This document shows, one piece after another, positions 43,016-51,808 of a DNA stretch of 64,000 bases. Each line of letters starts with the position of its first letter. The first letter of the stretch is position 1. The translations under genes and the position numbers were made by a program. The stretch lies in the NCBI GenBank assembly GCA_023400055.1, contig JAEXFN010000018.1, forward strand, positions 434,001-498,000, written 5' to 3'. The stretch comes from Bacillota bacterium. GTDB taxonomy: Bacteria; Bacillota; UBA4882; UBA8346. The notes beneath the pieces are model-generated. The model worked only from the letters and a program-made list of their open reading frames with translations. It did no database searches and was not told where the DNA came from.

Positions 43016-43069
43016 AACAAGGAAAGGCTCGCACCCTCAAACTTACTGAGTCTTTCCTTGTTATTTTTA
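43016..43069 (+). terminator. Attenuating hairpin between binding protein and permease genes
   Basis: AACAAGGAAAG (43016-43026) pairs perfectly with CTTTCCTTGTT (43052-43062); inner CTC/GAG extends the stem. ATTTTTAA follows. Partial termination here would give more binding protein than permease. Confidence 0.75.
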
Positions 43070-43159
43070 AACAATTGCTGTGGCCTTTCCCGCTGGTCGG
43101 CTGGGTTTACCGCGACTCTCGCAGCCCATGGTTTTAATTTTCCTAACGGAAGTGGGAAT

Positions 43160-44041
43160 ATGAAATTGAAAAAGCCAAAAAGTTTAAGTTATGACAAATA
43201 CGGCTGGATGTTTATATCCCTTGCCGTAATCTGCTTTATTATTTTCACGCTGTATCCCGCCGTGGAATCCCTGAAACTCTCGTTTCAAAGCTTTTCCGAA
43301 GGTTCCTACAAGTTTACCGGCTTTCACAACATCCAAAAGATGCTTGGCGACAAGATCTTTTTAAAATCGATCACCAATAACTTCATCTTCCTGATTGTGC
43401 AAGTGCCGATCATGCTGGTCCTGGCGCTTTTCTTCTCGACCCTGCTCAACTCGATGACCGTTAAGTTTAAACCGTTCTTCCGGACCGCCATCTTCATTCC
43501 TTGCGTCACGTCGCTGGTAGCTTACTCGGTCTTGTTTAAGATGATGTTCGCCAATCAAGGCATTATCAATGACGCGCTGGCCATTATGAAGATCCTGCGT
43601 CCGATCGAGTGGTTGAATGATCCGTTCTGGGCCAAAGTGGTGATCATTGTCGCCATGACCTGGCGCTGGACCGGCTATAATATGATTTTTTACCTCTCCG
43701 GGATGCAGAATATTCCCCGCGAGACCTATGAAGGGGCCAAGATCGACGGTGCCAACGCCTTTAAGACCTTTTGGTACATCACGGTGCCTCAGCTGAAACC
43801 GATCGTCCTGCTGACCGCGATCATGTCGACCAACGGCACGCTGCAACTGTTCGACGAACCCATGAACATCACCGCCGGCGGTCCGGCCAATGCGACCCTG
43901 ACGATGTCACAGTACATCTACAACCAGTCGTTCGTATACTCTCCCAATTTCGGATACGCTTCGGCGCTCTCCTATGTGATCGTCCTGATGATGGTGGTAT
44001 TGGCAATGATTCAATTTAAGGTTGCAGGTGACGAGCGATGA
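43160..44041 (+). CDS. Sugar ABC transporter permease (MalF-like)
   Basis: 293 residues from the ATG at 43160 with GGAAGTGGG upstream; the longer frame lacks a site. Six membrane segments are visible, beginning YGWMFISLAVICFIIFTLYPAVESLKLSF. The cytoplasmic EAA motif is ETYEGAKIDGANAFKTFWYITVPQLKP, which contacts the ATPase. It overlaps the next permease gene by 4 bp (ATGA). No ATPase gene is present; a shared MsmX-type ATPase encoded elsewhere is likely. Confidence 0.92.
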   Translation: MKLKKPKSLSYDKYGWMFISLAVICFIIFTLYPAVESLKLSFQSFSEGSYKFTGFHNIQKMLGDKIFLKSITNNFIFLIVQVPIMLVLALFFSTLLNSMTVKFKPFFRTAIFIPCVTSLVAYSVLFKMMFANQGIINDALAIMKILRPIEWLNDPFWAKVVIIVAMTWRWTGYNMIFYLSGMQNIPRETYEGAKIDGANAFKTFWYITVPQLKPIVLLTAIMSTNGTLQLFDEPMNITAGGPANATLTMSQYIYNQSFVYSPNFGYASALSYVIVLMMVVLAMIQFKVAGDER

Positions 44042-44871
44042 AAGTAAACGCATATTATCAATCCAAAAGAAACACTCTATCATTTTTGATGTATTTTTTC
44101 CTGATAATCGCCGTAATTATTTCAGTTTTTCCGTTTTACTGGATCTTCGTGGGATCGACCAATAGTTCGATCCAGATCACTGACGGATCGCTCGCCTTCG
44201 GCAAAGATCTGCTCCTCAACTGGGAGCATTTACGCAAGGCCGCCGACGTGCTCCGGATATTCTGCAATACCTTCATCATCACGGCGGTCACCACGGTATT
44301 GTCCATTCTCATCTGCGCCATGGCCGGTTACGGTTTCGAGAAATACCGCTCGAAGCTCAAAGACATGCTCTACGCCATGTTCCTGCTGTCGATGATGATC
44401 CCCTTCGCGGCCCAGATGATTCCGCTATTCAGTATGATTAACGCCTTTAACTTGATGAATACCAAAATCGCAGTGATTCTCCCCTCGCTGGCATTGCCCT
44501 TCCTGATCTTCTTTTTCAGGCAGAGCTTTGTAGCATTCCCGACCGAGATCATCGAGGCGGCGCGGATCGACGGCGCGAGCGAGTTCCGAATCTTCTTCTC
44601 GGTCGTCCTGCCTTCGATGCGCTCGACCCTGGCGGCGGCGGTGATTTACGCCTTTATGAAACAATGGAACAACTACCTTTGGCCGCTGATCGTATTGCAA
44701 ACCAATGAGCAAAAAACGCTGACGCTTCTCTTATCGTCGTTGTCCTCCGCCTTTTACGTGGACTATGGCCAACTGATGTTGGCGATAGTCGTTTCGACCC
44801 TGCCGATCATCGTCATCTTCCTGACTATGCAGAAACAATTCGTCGAAGGAATCGTCGGATCGTCGAAATAA
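44038..44871 (+). CDS. Sugar ABC transporter permease (MalG-like)
   Basis: 277 residues with six membrane segments. SFLMYFFLIIAVIISVFPFYWIFVGSTNSS is the first, and the EAA motif is TEIIEAARIDGASEFRIFFSVVLPSMRSTL. Translationally coupled to the upstream permease. Last gene of the transporter operon; no terminator hairpin is evident before the AT-rich 21-bp array that begins about 40 bp downstream. Confidence 0.92.
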   Translation: MKVNAYYQSKRNTLSFLMYFFLIIAVIISVFPFYWIFVGSTNSSIQITDGSLAFGKDLLLNWEHLRKAADVLRIFCNTFIITAVTTVLSILICAMAGYGFEKYRSKLKDMLYAMFLLSMMIPFAAQMIPLFSMINAFNLMNTKIAVILPSLALPFLIFFFRQSFVAFPTEIIEAARIDGASEFRIFFSVVLPSMRSTLAAAVIYAFMKQWNNYLWPLIVLQTNEQKTLTLLLSSLSSAFYVDYGQLMLAIVVSTLPIIVIFLTMQKQFVEGIVGSSK

Positions 44872-44911
44872 TTTGATTTTTCGTCATGGTAAATCAAGCG
44901 GATTTTGATTT

Positions 44912-45251
44912 TTCTCCATAATTTTTCATTTATCCAGCGAATATTTCATTCTCCATGCCCGAGAATTAAATTTTCGAGAACGATAATTTAATTCTCAGGG
45001 CATTAATTTTTATTATCGGAATCGTAAATTCATTTCTCACGATCGATTTTTTAATTATCGAGTCGGATTTTTTATTTATCGGGATCGAAAAATGAATTAT
45101 CCGGATCGATTATTTATTTCTCCGGATCATTTTTTCAATTATCATGATAGTAAATTCAATTATCGATCGTGATTATTGAATTATCGGGAGCGATTTTTTA
45201 TTTATTCGGATCAATCGCGCAATTATCGGGATAAAATAGCAAATTATGAAG
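44912..45251. repeat. AT-rich array of 21-bp units (array C)
   Basis: Twelve successive units from 44992 to 45243 are exactly 21 bp; units at 44912-44991 are 18-22 bp. Nearly all start TTATC or TTCTC and carry a central GGATCG-like core followed by an A/T tract, e.g. units at 45013, 45034, 45055, 45076, 45097. The array lies between the permease gene end and a degraded alcohol dehydrogenase gene. Apart from period and length it has nothing in common with the other arrays. Confidence 0.88.
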
Positions 45252-45423
45252 CCGGGAATTCCCTTTGCGGCGGGCCGGATCAAGCTCGAACCGAACTCGA
45301 CAGCGCCAGTCGCTTCCGCTAGACTTAATTCATCCTCACTTGGGCCCGTTAAAAGCCTGGCCGGCGCTAAAAGGTGCCCGTCCCCGGAGTCCATCGTAAC
45401 TTTCCTCGCGGCCGTTTCATTCC
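45252..45423. other. Non-coding spacer
   Basis: No gene, promoter or repeat that I can support between the 21-bp array and the terminator of the alcohol dehydrogenase remnant. Confidence 0.4.
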
Positions 45424-45456
45424 AAAATAAAAGACAAGGTTTTTAAGCCTTGTCTT
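45424..45456 (-). terminator. Terminator after the alcohol dehydrogenase remnant
   Basis: AAGACAAGG and CCTTGTCTT form a perfect 9 bp stem with an 8-base loop; on the minus strand TTTTATTTT follows. Confidence 0.8.
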
Positions 45457-45518
45457 GATCGGGTTCGGTCCATTTCGGGGAAACTGCGGACGGCTTCCTG
45501 GGGCGCACCGGCGATTCC

Positions 45519-45827
45519 TCAACCGTTGTACGCTTTCTGATAAAGTTTGAGAATATCCGCCAACTTCTCCAGATCGGCTTCCTTGACTCCAATCTGGTTG
45601 AGCGTCTGGGGGATCCCAATCTCTTGCGAGAGCGTCCGGACCGCATGGACGGCGGCCGCGGCGGCCTCATCCAAAGCCAGGTCGTCTACTCCGGAAACGC
45701 CCATCGCCCGGGCGATCTCCCGGTATTTCTCCCTGGCCGCCGGAGCGTTGAATTCCATCACATACGGCAACAGCAGCGCATTGGCGACGCCGTGCGGCGT
45801 ATCATAAAACGCCCCCAGCGAAATCAT
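45519..45827 (-). pseudogene. Iron-containing alcohol dehydrogenase, C-terminal remnant
   Basis: 102 residues beginning ISLGAFYDTPHGVANALLLPYVMEFNAPAAREKYREIARAMGV. DTPHGVANALLLPYVMEFN is the iron-ligand and helix region near residue 265 of group III (Fe-type) alcohol dehydrogenases such as FucO. The ~260 upstream residues holding the NAD site are absent; upstream sequence reads into stops and then the MarR gene. The C-terminal ~100 residues are intact and followed by a terminator. So it is a 5'-deleted pseudogene. Confidence 0.85.
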
Positions 45828-45896
45828 CGAAAACTAGATAACGCTATAAACGCTTGGCAGTTCCTCGATCCGCCTCGCTTGGATTGGCCTGCCATT

Positions 45897-46451
45897 TTAT
45901 AAATCCGGGGATTCCTCCGGCTCCATCCGCTGCCGTCGCTCGCCGACCGGCTCCGGTTCCCCGGAATCGTCATGGCCGGGGTTTTGTTCCAGCGCCTCAA
46001 TCAACTTGCCCATCAGCGCCGAGAGTTGCTGTTGCTCGTCCTCCGCCAGGCCGGAAAAGATGGTGTCGAGCATCGCCTGGCGCGCCTGTATGACTTCATC
46101 GACCACTCGGTGGCCCGCCTCCGTCAGATAGACGTTCAAAACCCGCTTGTCGTTTTCATTCACCCGGCGCTCGACGTAACCGTTCTGCGCCAATTTGTCC
46201 ACCAGCTCGCCGAGGGAAGCCGGGCGGATCTGCAATTGCCGGCTCAATTCTTTCTGCGTCAAGCCGTCATGCACCAGCAAGACCCCAAGCAAATGCCCCT
46301 GGCTGCGGTTAATGCTGATCTCCCCGGCCTTGAAACTGCGGTGGTACTGTTCCCGTTGCACGATGCGGCGGTACTGTTCCCGTTGCACGAGATTGAGAAA
46401 ATATTGGATCTGCTGAAACAATTTTTCCAAGGAATGACTCATGGCGTCCAT
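45897..46451 (-). CDS. MarR-family repressor of the EmrAB-type exporter
   Basis: 184 residues with GGAG 9 bp before the ATG. The winged HTH is GLTQKELSRQLQIRPASLGELVDKLAQNGYVERRVNENDKRVLNVYLTEAGH, followed by dimerisation helices. Residues ~20-37 hold a 9-residue tandem duplication, VQREQYRRI then VQREQYHRS, from a 27 bp repeat at about 46344-46394. An own promoter with an operator-like TCAGGAACCTTA lies just upstream. It follows the exporter genes, and similar operators at the exporter promoter indicate that it represses both. Confidence 0.88.
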   Translation of the reverse strand: MDAMSHSLEKLFQQIQYFLNLVQREQYRRIVQREQYHRSFKAGEISINRSQGHLLGVLLVHDGLTQKELSRQLQIRPASLGELVDKLAQNGYVERRVNENDKRVLNVYLTEAGHRVVDEVIQARQAMLDTIFSGLAEDEQQQLSALMGKLIEALEQNPGHDDSGEPEPVGERRQRMEPEESPDL

Positions 46452-46472
46452 CGGAATTCGCTCCTTCTTTAT

Positions 46473-46522
46473 TCAGGAACCTTACAATGGTTATCTTAAA
46501 CTCAGTCCTTTTTGATTGTCAA
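46473..46522 (-). promoter_or_regulatory. marR promoter with MarR-type operator
   Basis: Minus strand TTGACA (46522-46517), 18 bp, TAAGAT (46498-46493), then TAAGGTTCCTGA (46484-46473), a variant of the TAAGGTACCTTA palindrome seen at 49413. Suggests autorepression. Confidence 0.6.
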
Positions 46523-46558
46523 GGAACTTTGACGGCCATGGCCCAAAGTCCGGCCAAT

Positions 46559-48157
46559 TTATTTGGATCCGCGGGCCCCTTCATTGGGTGCGAGGCCGTT
46601 AAGGCGTTCGGAAGCGGCGGCTTTGCCCTCCCTGAGGAGAAAGCAAGCGGCCAGTCCGACGGCGCAGGCCGCGGCCGCCAGCAGGAAACAGTCATCGATG
46701 GCCTGGACCGCGGATAATGTCCCTGCCTGTCCGGCAAGAATCGTGGCGCTCATCCCCTGGAGCGCTTTGCCGGTTCGCGCCGCCAGACCCTGCAGATTGT
46801 TTTGCAGTTGATAGAAAGCATACCCTGAACCATGGACCGTCGCCGCCAGCCGCGCATAATGAAAAGCCTTCCTGGTTTGCATGAGCGTGGCCAGGAAGGC
46901 GATGCCCAAGGAGGAAAAGATCTGGTTGGATACCTCGAAGGACGCCGAAGCCCTGCCCACCAGCGCCTCGGGCACCGCATTCAGGCAGGCGGCCCCGATC
47001 GGTTGCATGCAAAGCCCGAGCCCAAAACCGCGCAGCATCATCCAGACCGTCATTACCCAAAACGGCGTCACGGCATTGAAGGTGTGCATCATATAAGTGG
47101 TCCAAGTAGTGATGGCTACGCCGACGATGGCGATTGTCCTCACCCCGTAGCGGTCATAGATCCAACCGCTGATCGGCATCATCACGCTGGTGGCGATGAC
47201 CGCCGGAAAAGTGATCAGGCCGGAGGTCAGCGGCGTCTGGCCCAATACGTTCTGGATCAGGATCGGCTCCAGGAAAACGGCGCCGTTTAAGCCGCCTTGC
47301 AGCACCCAGTTGACGAGGCTGGCGAGGGCGAAAACCGGCATGGCGTAGAGCCTCAGTTCCAGGATGGGGCTCTTGACGCGCAGCTCATTGACGACAAACA
47401 GGATCAAACTGGCGCTGCCAACCAGCAGCAGGATCACGATCTCCGGATCGGTCCAACCCTTGCTGTTGCTCCGATCCAGGGCCAATAGCAAGGTAAAAAA
47501 GCCGACCATGGAAAGGATAATGCCCCGAATATCGATTTCCGCTCCTTTGATCAGCTCGGTTTCCTGGAGCAGTCGCTCAGTCAGCCATAGCGCAATGATT
47601 CCCAACGGCAGATTGATCGAGAAGATGATCCGCCAGTCGGCGTTTTGCACCAGGAATCCGCCGAGGATCGGCCCCATGGCCGGGGCCGCCGCCCCCGCGA
47701 TCCCGCAAATCCCCATCACAATCCCGATCCGTTCCCGTGGGCATATCTTATAGAGTATGGCCATGGTGCTCGGCATAATCAGCCCGCCGCCGATGCCCTG
47801 CACGACCCGGGCCACGATCAGGATGTCAAAATTCCAGGCGGCGGCGCAGAGGGCCGACCCCAGCGTGAATAGCGCCAGCGCCGCGAAGAAGCATCGCTTA
47901 TAGCCAAAATTATCTCCCAAAAACCCCGACAGGGGCATGGTCACGCCCATGGTCAGCATATAGGCGGTCAAGATCCAATCGACCGAAGTGGCGCTGACAT
48001 TGAATACCGCCATCATCTTCGGCAGGGCGACGTTGACGATGCTCGAGTCCAGTTCGGCCATTAACGGGCCGATGGTCAGTACTAACAGGGCAAGCCAGTT
48101 CAGTGTCTTGAGCGAGCTCCCATCCAGCCGTTCGACAGTTTCCGTTTCAACACCCAT
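46559..48157 (-). CDS. MFS drug exporter, DHA2 (EmrB) family
   Basis: 532 residues from MGVETETVERLDG at 48157, with AAAGGAA upstream. Fourteen membrane segments are expected; visible motifs are LDSSIVNVALPKMMAVFNVSATSVDWILTAYMLTMGVTMPLSGFLGD (motif D1 and A) and VVQGIGGGLIMPSTMAILY (motif B region), then GNPxxGP-like IAGAAAPAMGPILGGFLVQNADWRIIFSINLPLG (motif C). It exports toxic compounds using the proton gradient, with the adaptor encoded 36 bp upstream. Part of the emrA-emrB-marR set. Confidence 0.92.
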   Translation of the reverse strand: MGVETETVERLDGSSLKTLNWLALLVLTIGPLMAELDSSIVNVALPKMMAVFNVSATSVDWILTAYMLTMGVTMPLSGFLGDNFGYKRCFFAALALFTLGSALCAAAWNFDILIVARVVQGIGGGLIMPSTMAILYKICPRERIGIVMGICGIAGAAAPAMGPILGGFLVQNADWRIIFSINLPLGIIALWLTERLLQETELIKGAEIDIRGIILSMVGFFTLLLALDRSNSKGWTDPEIVILLLVGSASLILFVVNELRVKSPILELRLYAMPVFALASLVNWVLQGGLNGAVFLEPILIQNVLGQTPLTSGLITFPAVIATSVMMPISGWIYDRYGVRTIAIVGVAITTWTTYMMHTFNAVTPFWVMTVWMMLRGFGLGLCMQPIGAACLNAVPEALVGRASASFEVSNQIFSSLGIAFLATLMQTRKAFHYARLAATVHGSGYAFYQLQNNLQGLAARTGKALQGMSATILAGQAGTLSAVQAIDDCFLLAAAACAVGLAACFLLREGKAAASERLNGLAPNEGARGSK

Positions 48158-48193
48158 CTCCGTTCGTTCCTTTCGTTTGATCATCTCAAGCGC

Positions 48194-49318
48194 TTATTCC
48201 GCTGCCGTGTGAATCTTCACCTCGACGGACATACCCGGCATGAGCGGATGTCCCTTCGCCCCGGCCGGTGACCGGTCGACTTCGATCTTGACCGGCAACA
48301 GCTGAGTCACCTTGGTATAGTTGCCGGTGTCGTTTTGCGTCGGGATCAGGGCGAAAGTCGATTGGGTAGCCTTGCCCAACGCGGCGACTTTACCGCGAAA
48401 GACCGCGCCGGGATAAGCGTCCACCCTTACGTCGGCCCGCTGGCCGATGCGGATGCGGCCGAACTTGTTCTCCTTGATATTGGCAACCACCCAAGTGGCC
48501 CGGAGATCGGCGATGGCCAGAATCTCCTGGTTTATCGACAAGTTTTCCCCCGCCACCGCCGGCACTTGAATCACCGTACCGTCCATGGGAGCATCGATAA
48601 AGGAATCCGCGTAGTTCAACCTGGCGCTGTCGTAAGCGGCCTGGGCCTGTCGCAACTGCGCCAGGTAGACGTCGGCACCGGTGTGGTTCACCGCTTTCAG
48701 TTGGGTTTGCGCGTTAGCCAACGCCGCCCGGGCGGCTTGCACATCGGTAGCGGCGGCGTCCAGCGTCGCTCCGGCCTGATTGAATGCGGATCGCGCTTTC
48801 GCCAAATCATTATGGGAAACCAGGCCCGACTGGTATAGGAGGTTCGTTTGGTCGAGGTCCCGCTGGGCATCATCGAACGCGGTTCGGACCTTCTTTTGTT
48901 GGGCTTGGGTGGCCTGCAACTGCTGATAGGCCGCGTCCACAGCCAACTGGGCGGAACGGACATCGTAAGGAAGTTTGGCATAGTTGGCCTTCGCTAATTC
49001 CAGGGCGGCCGCGGCCTGTTTCATAGCCAGCGCCAACGCGCCATGATCCAGTTCGGCCAGCTTTTGTCCTGCCACGACCGCATCACCTTCGGATACATAA
49101 AGCCGTTTCAGGCAGCCGGAGATCTTCGAGCTAATGTAGGTGATATCGCCAGTCACCTGGGCGTTGTCGGTACTGATCGACACCCGCAGCTCATGCCACC
49201 ACCAAATACCCCCGGCAATGGCGCTCAATAATACCAGCCCCCCAATGAGCCAGCCGATTGGCTTGGAAAGCGGGCTGTCCTTTGCTTGTTTCGGGTCGTT
49301 TTCCATTGAATCAGCCAT
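48194..49318 (-). CDS. HlyD/EmrA-family membrane fusion adaptor
   Basis: 374 residues. One N-terminal membrane anchor (WLIGGLVLLSAIAGGIWWW), then a lipoyl-like half VSISTDNAQVTGDITYISSKISGCLKRLYVSEGDAVVAGQKLAELD. A long coiled-coil hairpin follows (ALEKAN-type repeats, AALELAKANYAKLP through LKAVNHTGADVYLAQLRQAQAAYDSARLNYA). Then comes the second lipoyl half FIDAPMDGTVIQVPAVAGENLSINQEILAIADL. It partners the DHA2 exporter downstream. Promoter lies between two MarR-type operators. Confidence 0.9.
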   Translation of the reverse strand: MADSMENDPKQAKDSPLSKPIGWLIGGLVLLSAIAGGIWWWHELRVSISTDNAQVTGDITYISSKISGCLKRLYVSEGDAVVAGQKLAELDHGALALAMKQAAAALELAKANYAKLPYDVRSAQLAVDAAYQQLQATQAQQKKVRTAFDDAQRDLDQTNLLYQSGLVSHNDLAKARSAFNQAGATLDAAATDVQAARAALANAQTQLKAVNHTGADVYLAQLRQAQAAYDSARLNYADSFIDAPMDGTVIQVPAVAGENLSINQEILAIADLRATWVVANIKENKFGRIRIGQRADVRVDAYPGAVFRGKVAALGKATQSTFALIPTQNDTGNYTKVTQLLPVKIEVDRSPAGAKGHPLMPGMSVEVKIHTAAE

Positions 49319-49412
49319 TGAGTTTCCACCTTTCTATCTGTGCCAGGTGATTTCACGAGAACTTGCGAGCGAATCGCCGTTTAAAAGCAAGACAAAATGT
49401 TCATCTTCTTAA

Positions 49413-49483
49413 TAAGGTACCTTAATGATACTAGAATACACTCCCTTTTCTTCAGTTGTCAAGAAATTTATTAAGGTACCTGA
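49413..49483 (-). promoter_or_regulatory. emrA promoter flanked by two MarR-type operators
   Basis: Palindrome TAAGGTACCTTA at 49413-49424 and TAAGGTACCTGA at 49472-49483 enclose a minus-strand promoter, TTGACA (49462-49457), 18 bp, TATTCT (49438-49433). One operator covers the start site and the other the upstream edge of the -35, an arrangement suited to tight repression. Confidence 0.75.
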
Positions 49484-49662
49484 ACTATTTTTCGAATGAA
49501 TCTTCAAAAACCTTTGCCAGTCCTGGGCCGAGAGTAGAATTGCAACCAAATAACATCGAGCCGGGATTGCGGGCTCCGCCAAATGCGCTAAAATGGATAT
49601 ATGGGGCAACCTATCGTCGGGCAATCTCGTCGGTTACGAACCATTCACTGATGGAGGAAATC

Positions 49663-50493
49663 ATGAATCTCAAGCATCTTTTTTTCCACATTCATTATTG
49701 CAATTTCAGAAAAATCAGCGAATTTCAAGGGCACCCGGCCAGGATCACCCGGACCATTCAACATCACGAATTGATCCTGGTTACCGGCGGGAAGGGCAGC
49801 ATTTCCATTGACCAAAAAAATTACCCCGTTAAAGAGGGGACGCTGATTTATCTTTATCCCGATCTCCTCCACTCGATCGAAAAAAACATCGCCGATCCCA
49901 TTTCTTTTCTATCGGCTCATTTTAGTTATGCGACCGTGAACTTCAATGATAACCGGTGGGATGTAAAAAAAGCAGTGGCCATGCTGCCGCTGCATTTGGT
50001 GCAGGAATTAAAGGATTCCTATCAGGTTCATGACGTGTTCAAGAAACTGGTGGAGAGCTGGAATGCCAAACTGCCCGGATATGAGTTTCTCACCCGGACG
50101 CTGCTGCAACAATTGTTCATTGTAATCTTTCAAAACCTCCGCAAGCAGAATCAGAATTACGCAACTTCCTTAAAGGTGGAGAAAATCATCCAGACCATGC
50201 AGCAGAATATCGGTCATAAGCTGACCCTGACCTGGCTGGCGGAGCTGGCTCAGCTATCGCCCACTTACCTGTCGCGCGCTTTCAAAGAAACCACCGGGTA
50301 CTCGATCATCGAATATTTCAATAAGCTAAAAATCGATAAAGCCAAGGAACTGCTGATCGAAGGCGATAAAAAAGTGAAGGAAGTGGCCGGGGCCCTCGGC
50401 TTCAGCGATGAATTTTATTTTAGCCGGATCTTTAAGAAAATCGAGGGGATGAGCCCCTCGGAATATTACAGCAGAAATGTCCATGGAGTTTAA
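49663..50493 (+). CDS. AraC-family regulator
   Basis: 276 residues from the ATG at 49663, with GGAGG 5-6 bp upstream; the long frame before it has no site. The N-terminal cupin-like domain (HHELILVTGGKGSISIDQKNYPVKEGTLIYLYPDLLHSIEKN) senses an unknown ligand. The C-terminal double HTH is LTLTWLAELAQLSPTYLSRAFKETTGYSIIEYFNKLKIDKAKELL and VKEVAGALGFSDEFYFSRIFKKIEGMSPSEYYS. It precedes an MFS transporter and an isochorismatase-like gene in the same direction and probably controls them. Confidence 0.88.
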   Translation: MNLKHLFFHIHYCNFRKISEFQGHPARITRTIQHHELILVTGGKGSISIDQKNYPVKEGTLIYLYPDLLHSIEKNIADPISFLSAHFSYATVNFNDNRWDVKKAVAMLPLHLVQELKDSYQVHDVFKKLVESWNAKLPGYEFLTRTLLQQLFIVIFQNLRKQNQNYATSLKVEKIIQTMQQNIGHKLTLTWLAELAQLSPTYLSRAFKETTGYSIIEYFNKLKIDKAKELLIEGDKKVKEVAGALGFSDEFYFSRIFKKIEGMSPSEYYSRNVHGV

Positions 50494-50595
50494 GATGGTG
50501 CATGGTACAATGCCTTTCTTCCGGTTTACAATAAGGATATTATTGTTCATTGGTTTGGACATCATGGCGGGACAACGGAAGGAAGTCTTATATTC

Positions 50596-51789
50596 ATGCC
50601 CATTTGGAAGAGGAATCTGATCGTTTGCTGGTTCGGATTGTTAGTGAGCAGTGTGGGAATGAGCCAGATAGCGCCGGTATTGCCGCTTTATATCAAGCAT
50701 CTCGGCGTTCACAGCACTGCTTTGATCGAACAATTTTCGGGCATCGCTTTTGGCATCACCTATATCGTTTCAGCGGTTTTCTCGCCCATTTGGGGCCAGG
50801 CCGCCGACAAATTCGGACGCAAACCGATGCTGCTCCGGGCCAGCCTGGGCATGGCCATCGTCATCTTCAGCATGGGTTATGCGCCCAATGTTTATGTGCT
50901 CATTGGATTGCGGCTATTGCAAGGCGCGATCACCGGTTTTGGCACCGCCTGCACGACCCTGATTGCCACCCAGACCGATAAGGAGCACGCCGGCTGGGCG
51001 CTGGGCACCCTTTCCACGGCCAATATCACCGGTTCTTTGCTCGGACCGATGATCGGCGGTTATATCGGCGAGAACCTGGGCATGCAAAATGTCTTTTTTC
51101 TTACCGGCGGACTGCTGCTGATTTCATTTGTAACAACGCTTTGTTTCGTCACGGAGTCTTTCGTCCGGCAGGATAAGAAGACGCTCAGGGCCAGGGAAGT
51201 CTGGAACGTGATCCCGGAAAAGAATTTAACGCTAATCATGTTTGTAACCTTTTTCATCTTGACGCTGGCCTTGTATTCCGTGGAACCGATCATCACCGTT
51301 TATATCGGGCAGCTTTCGCGCAATACCGGCCATGTGGCGCTCCTGGCCGGCCTGGCCTTCTCGGCCTCGGGGCTGGCCAATATCATCGCCGCGCCAAGAT
51401 TGGGGAAACTGTCGGACCGGATCGGACCCCAGAAGGTGATGCTGGCCGCGCTGATCGTGGCCGGAATCATCTTTATCCCGCAGGCCTTCGTAAAAAATCC
51501 CTGGCAGCTCATGGGGCTTCGCTTCGTCCTGGGACTGGCGACGGCCGGGTTGAACCCTTCGGTGAATTCCCTGGTGAAACGGATTACCCCCGACGCCATT
51601 ACCGGCAGGATTTTTGGTTTTAGCATGTCCGCCGGATACTTGGGCGTGTTTGGCGGCGCGGTTTTGGGCGGACAAGTGGCCGCCGGGTTGGGCATCCGCT
51701 ATGTATTTTTCATTACCGGTACTTTGTTGCTGCTTAATGCGTTGTGGGTCTATTTCAAAGTATATAAAAACTTAAGTTTAGCCAAATAA
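50596..51789 (+). CDS. MFS transporter (DHA1-like)
   Basis: 397 residues, twelve membrane segments. MPIWKRNLIVCWFGLLVSSVGMSQIAPVLPLYIKHLGVH begins the protein; motif A is FSPIWGQAADKFGRKPMLLRASLG and the second-half counterpart is APRLGKLSDRIGPQKVMLAAL. Motif C-like GSLLGPMIGGYIGENLGMQNVFFLTG suggests an exporter. GGAAGGAAG lies upstream of the ATG at about 12 bp. It is followed within 20 bp by the isochorismatase-like gene. Confidence 0.88.
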   Translation: MPIWKRNLIVCWFGLLVSSVGMSQIAPVLPLYIKHLGVHSTALIEQFSGIAFGITYIVSAVFSPIWGQAADKFGRKPMLLRASLGMAIVIFSMGYAPNVYVLIGLRLLQGAITGFGTACTTLIATQTDKEHAGWALGTLSTANITGSLLGPMIGGYIGENLGMQNVFFLTGGLLLISFVTTLCFVTESFVRQDKKTLRAREVWNVIPEKNLTLIMFVTFFILTLALYSVEPIITVYIGQLSRNTGHVALLAGLAFSASGLANIIAAPRLGKLSDRIGPQKVMLAALIVAGIIFIPQAFVKNPWQLMGLRFVLGLATAGLNPSVNSLVKRITPDAITGRIFGFSMSAGYLGVFGGAVLGGQVAAGLGIRYVFFITGTLLLLNALWVYFKVYKNLSLAK

Positions 51790-51808
51790 TCAGATGGGAG
51801 CGACCAAA

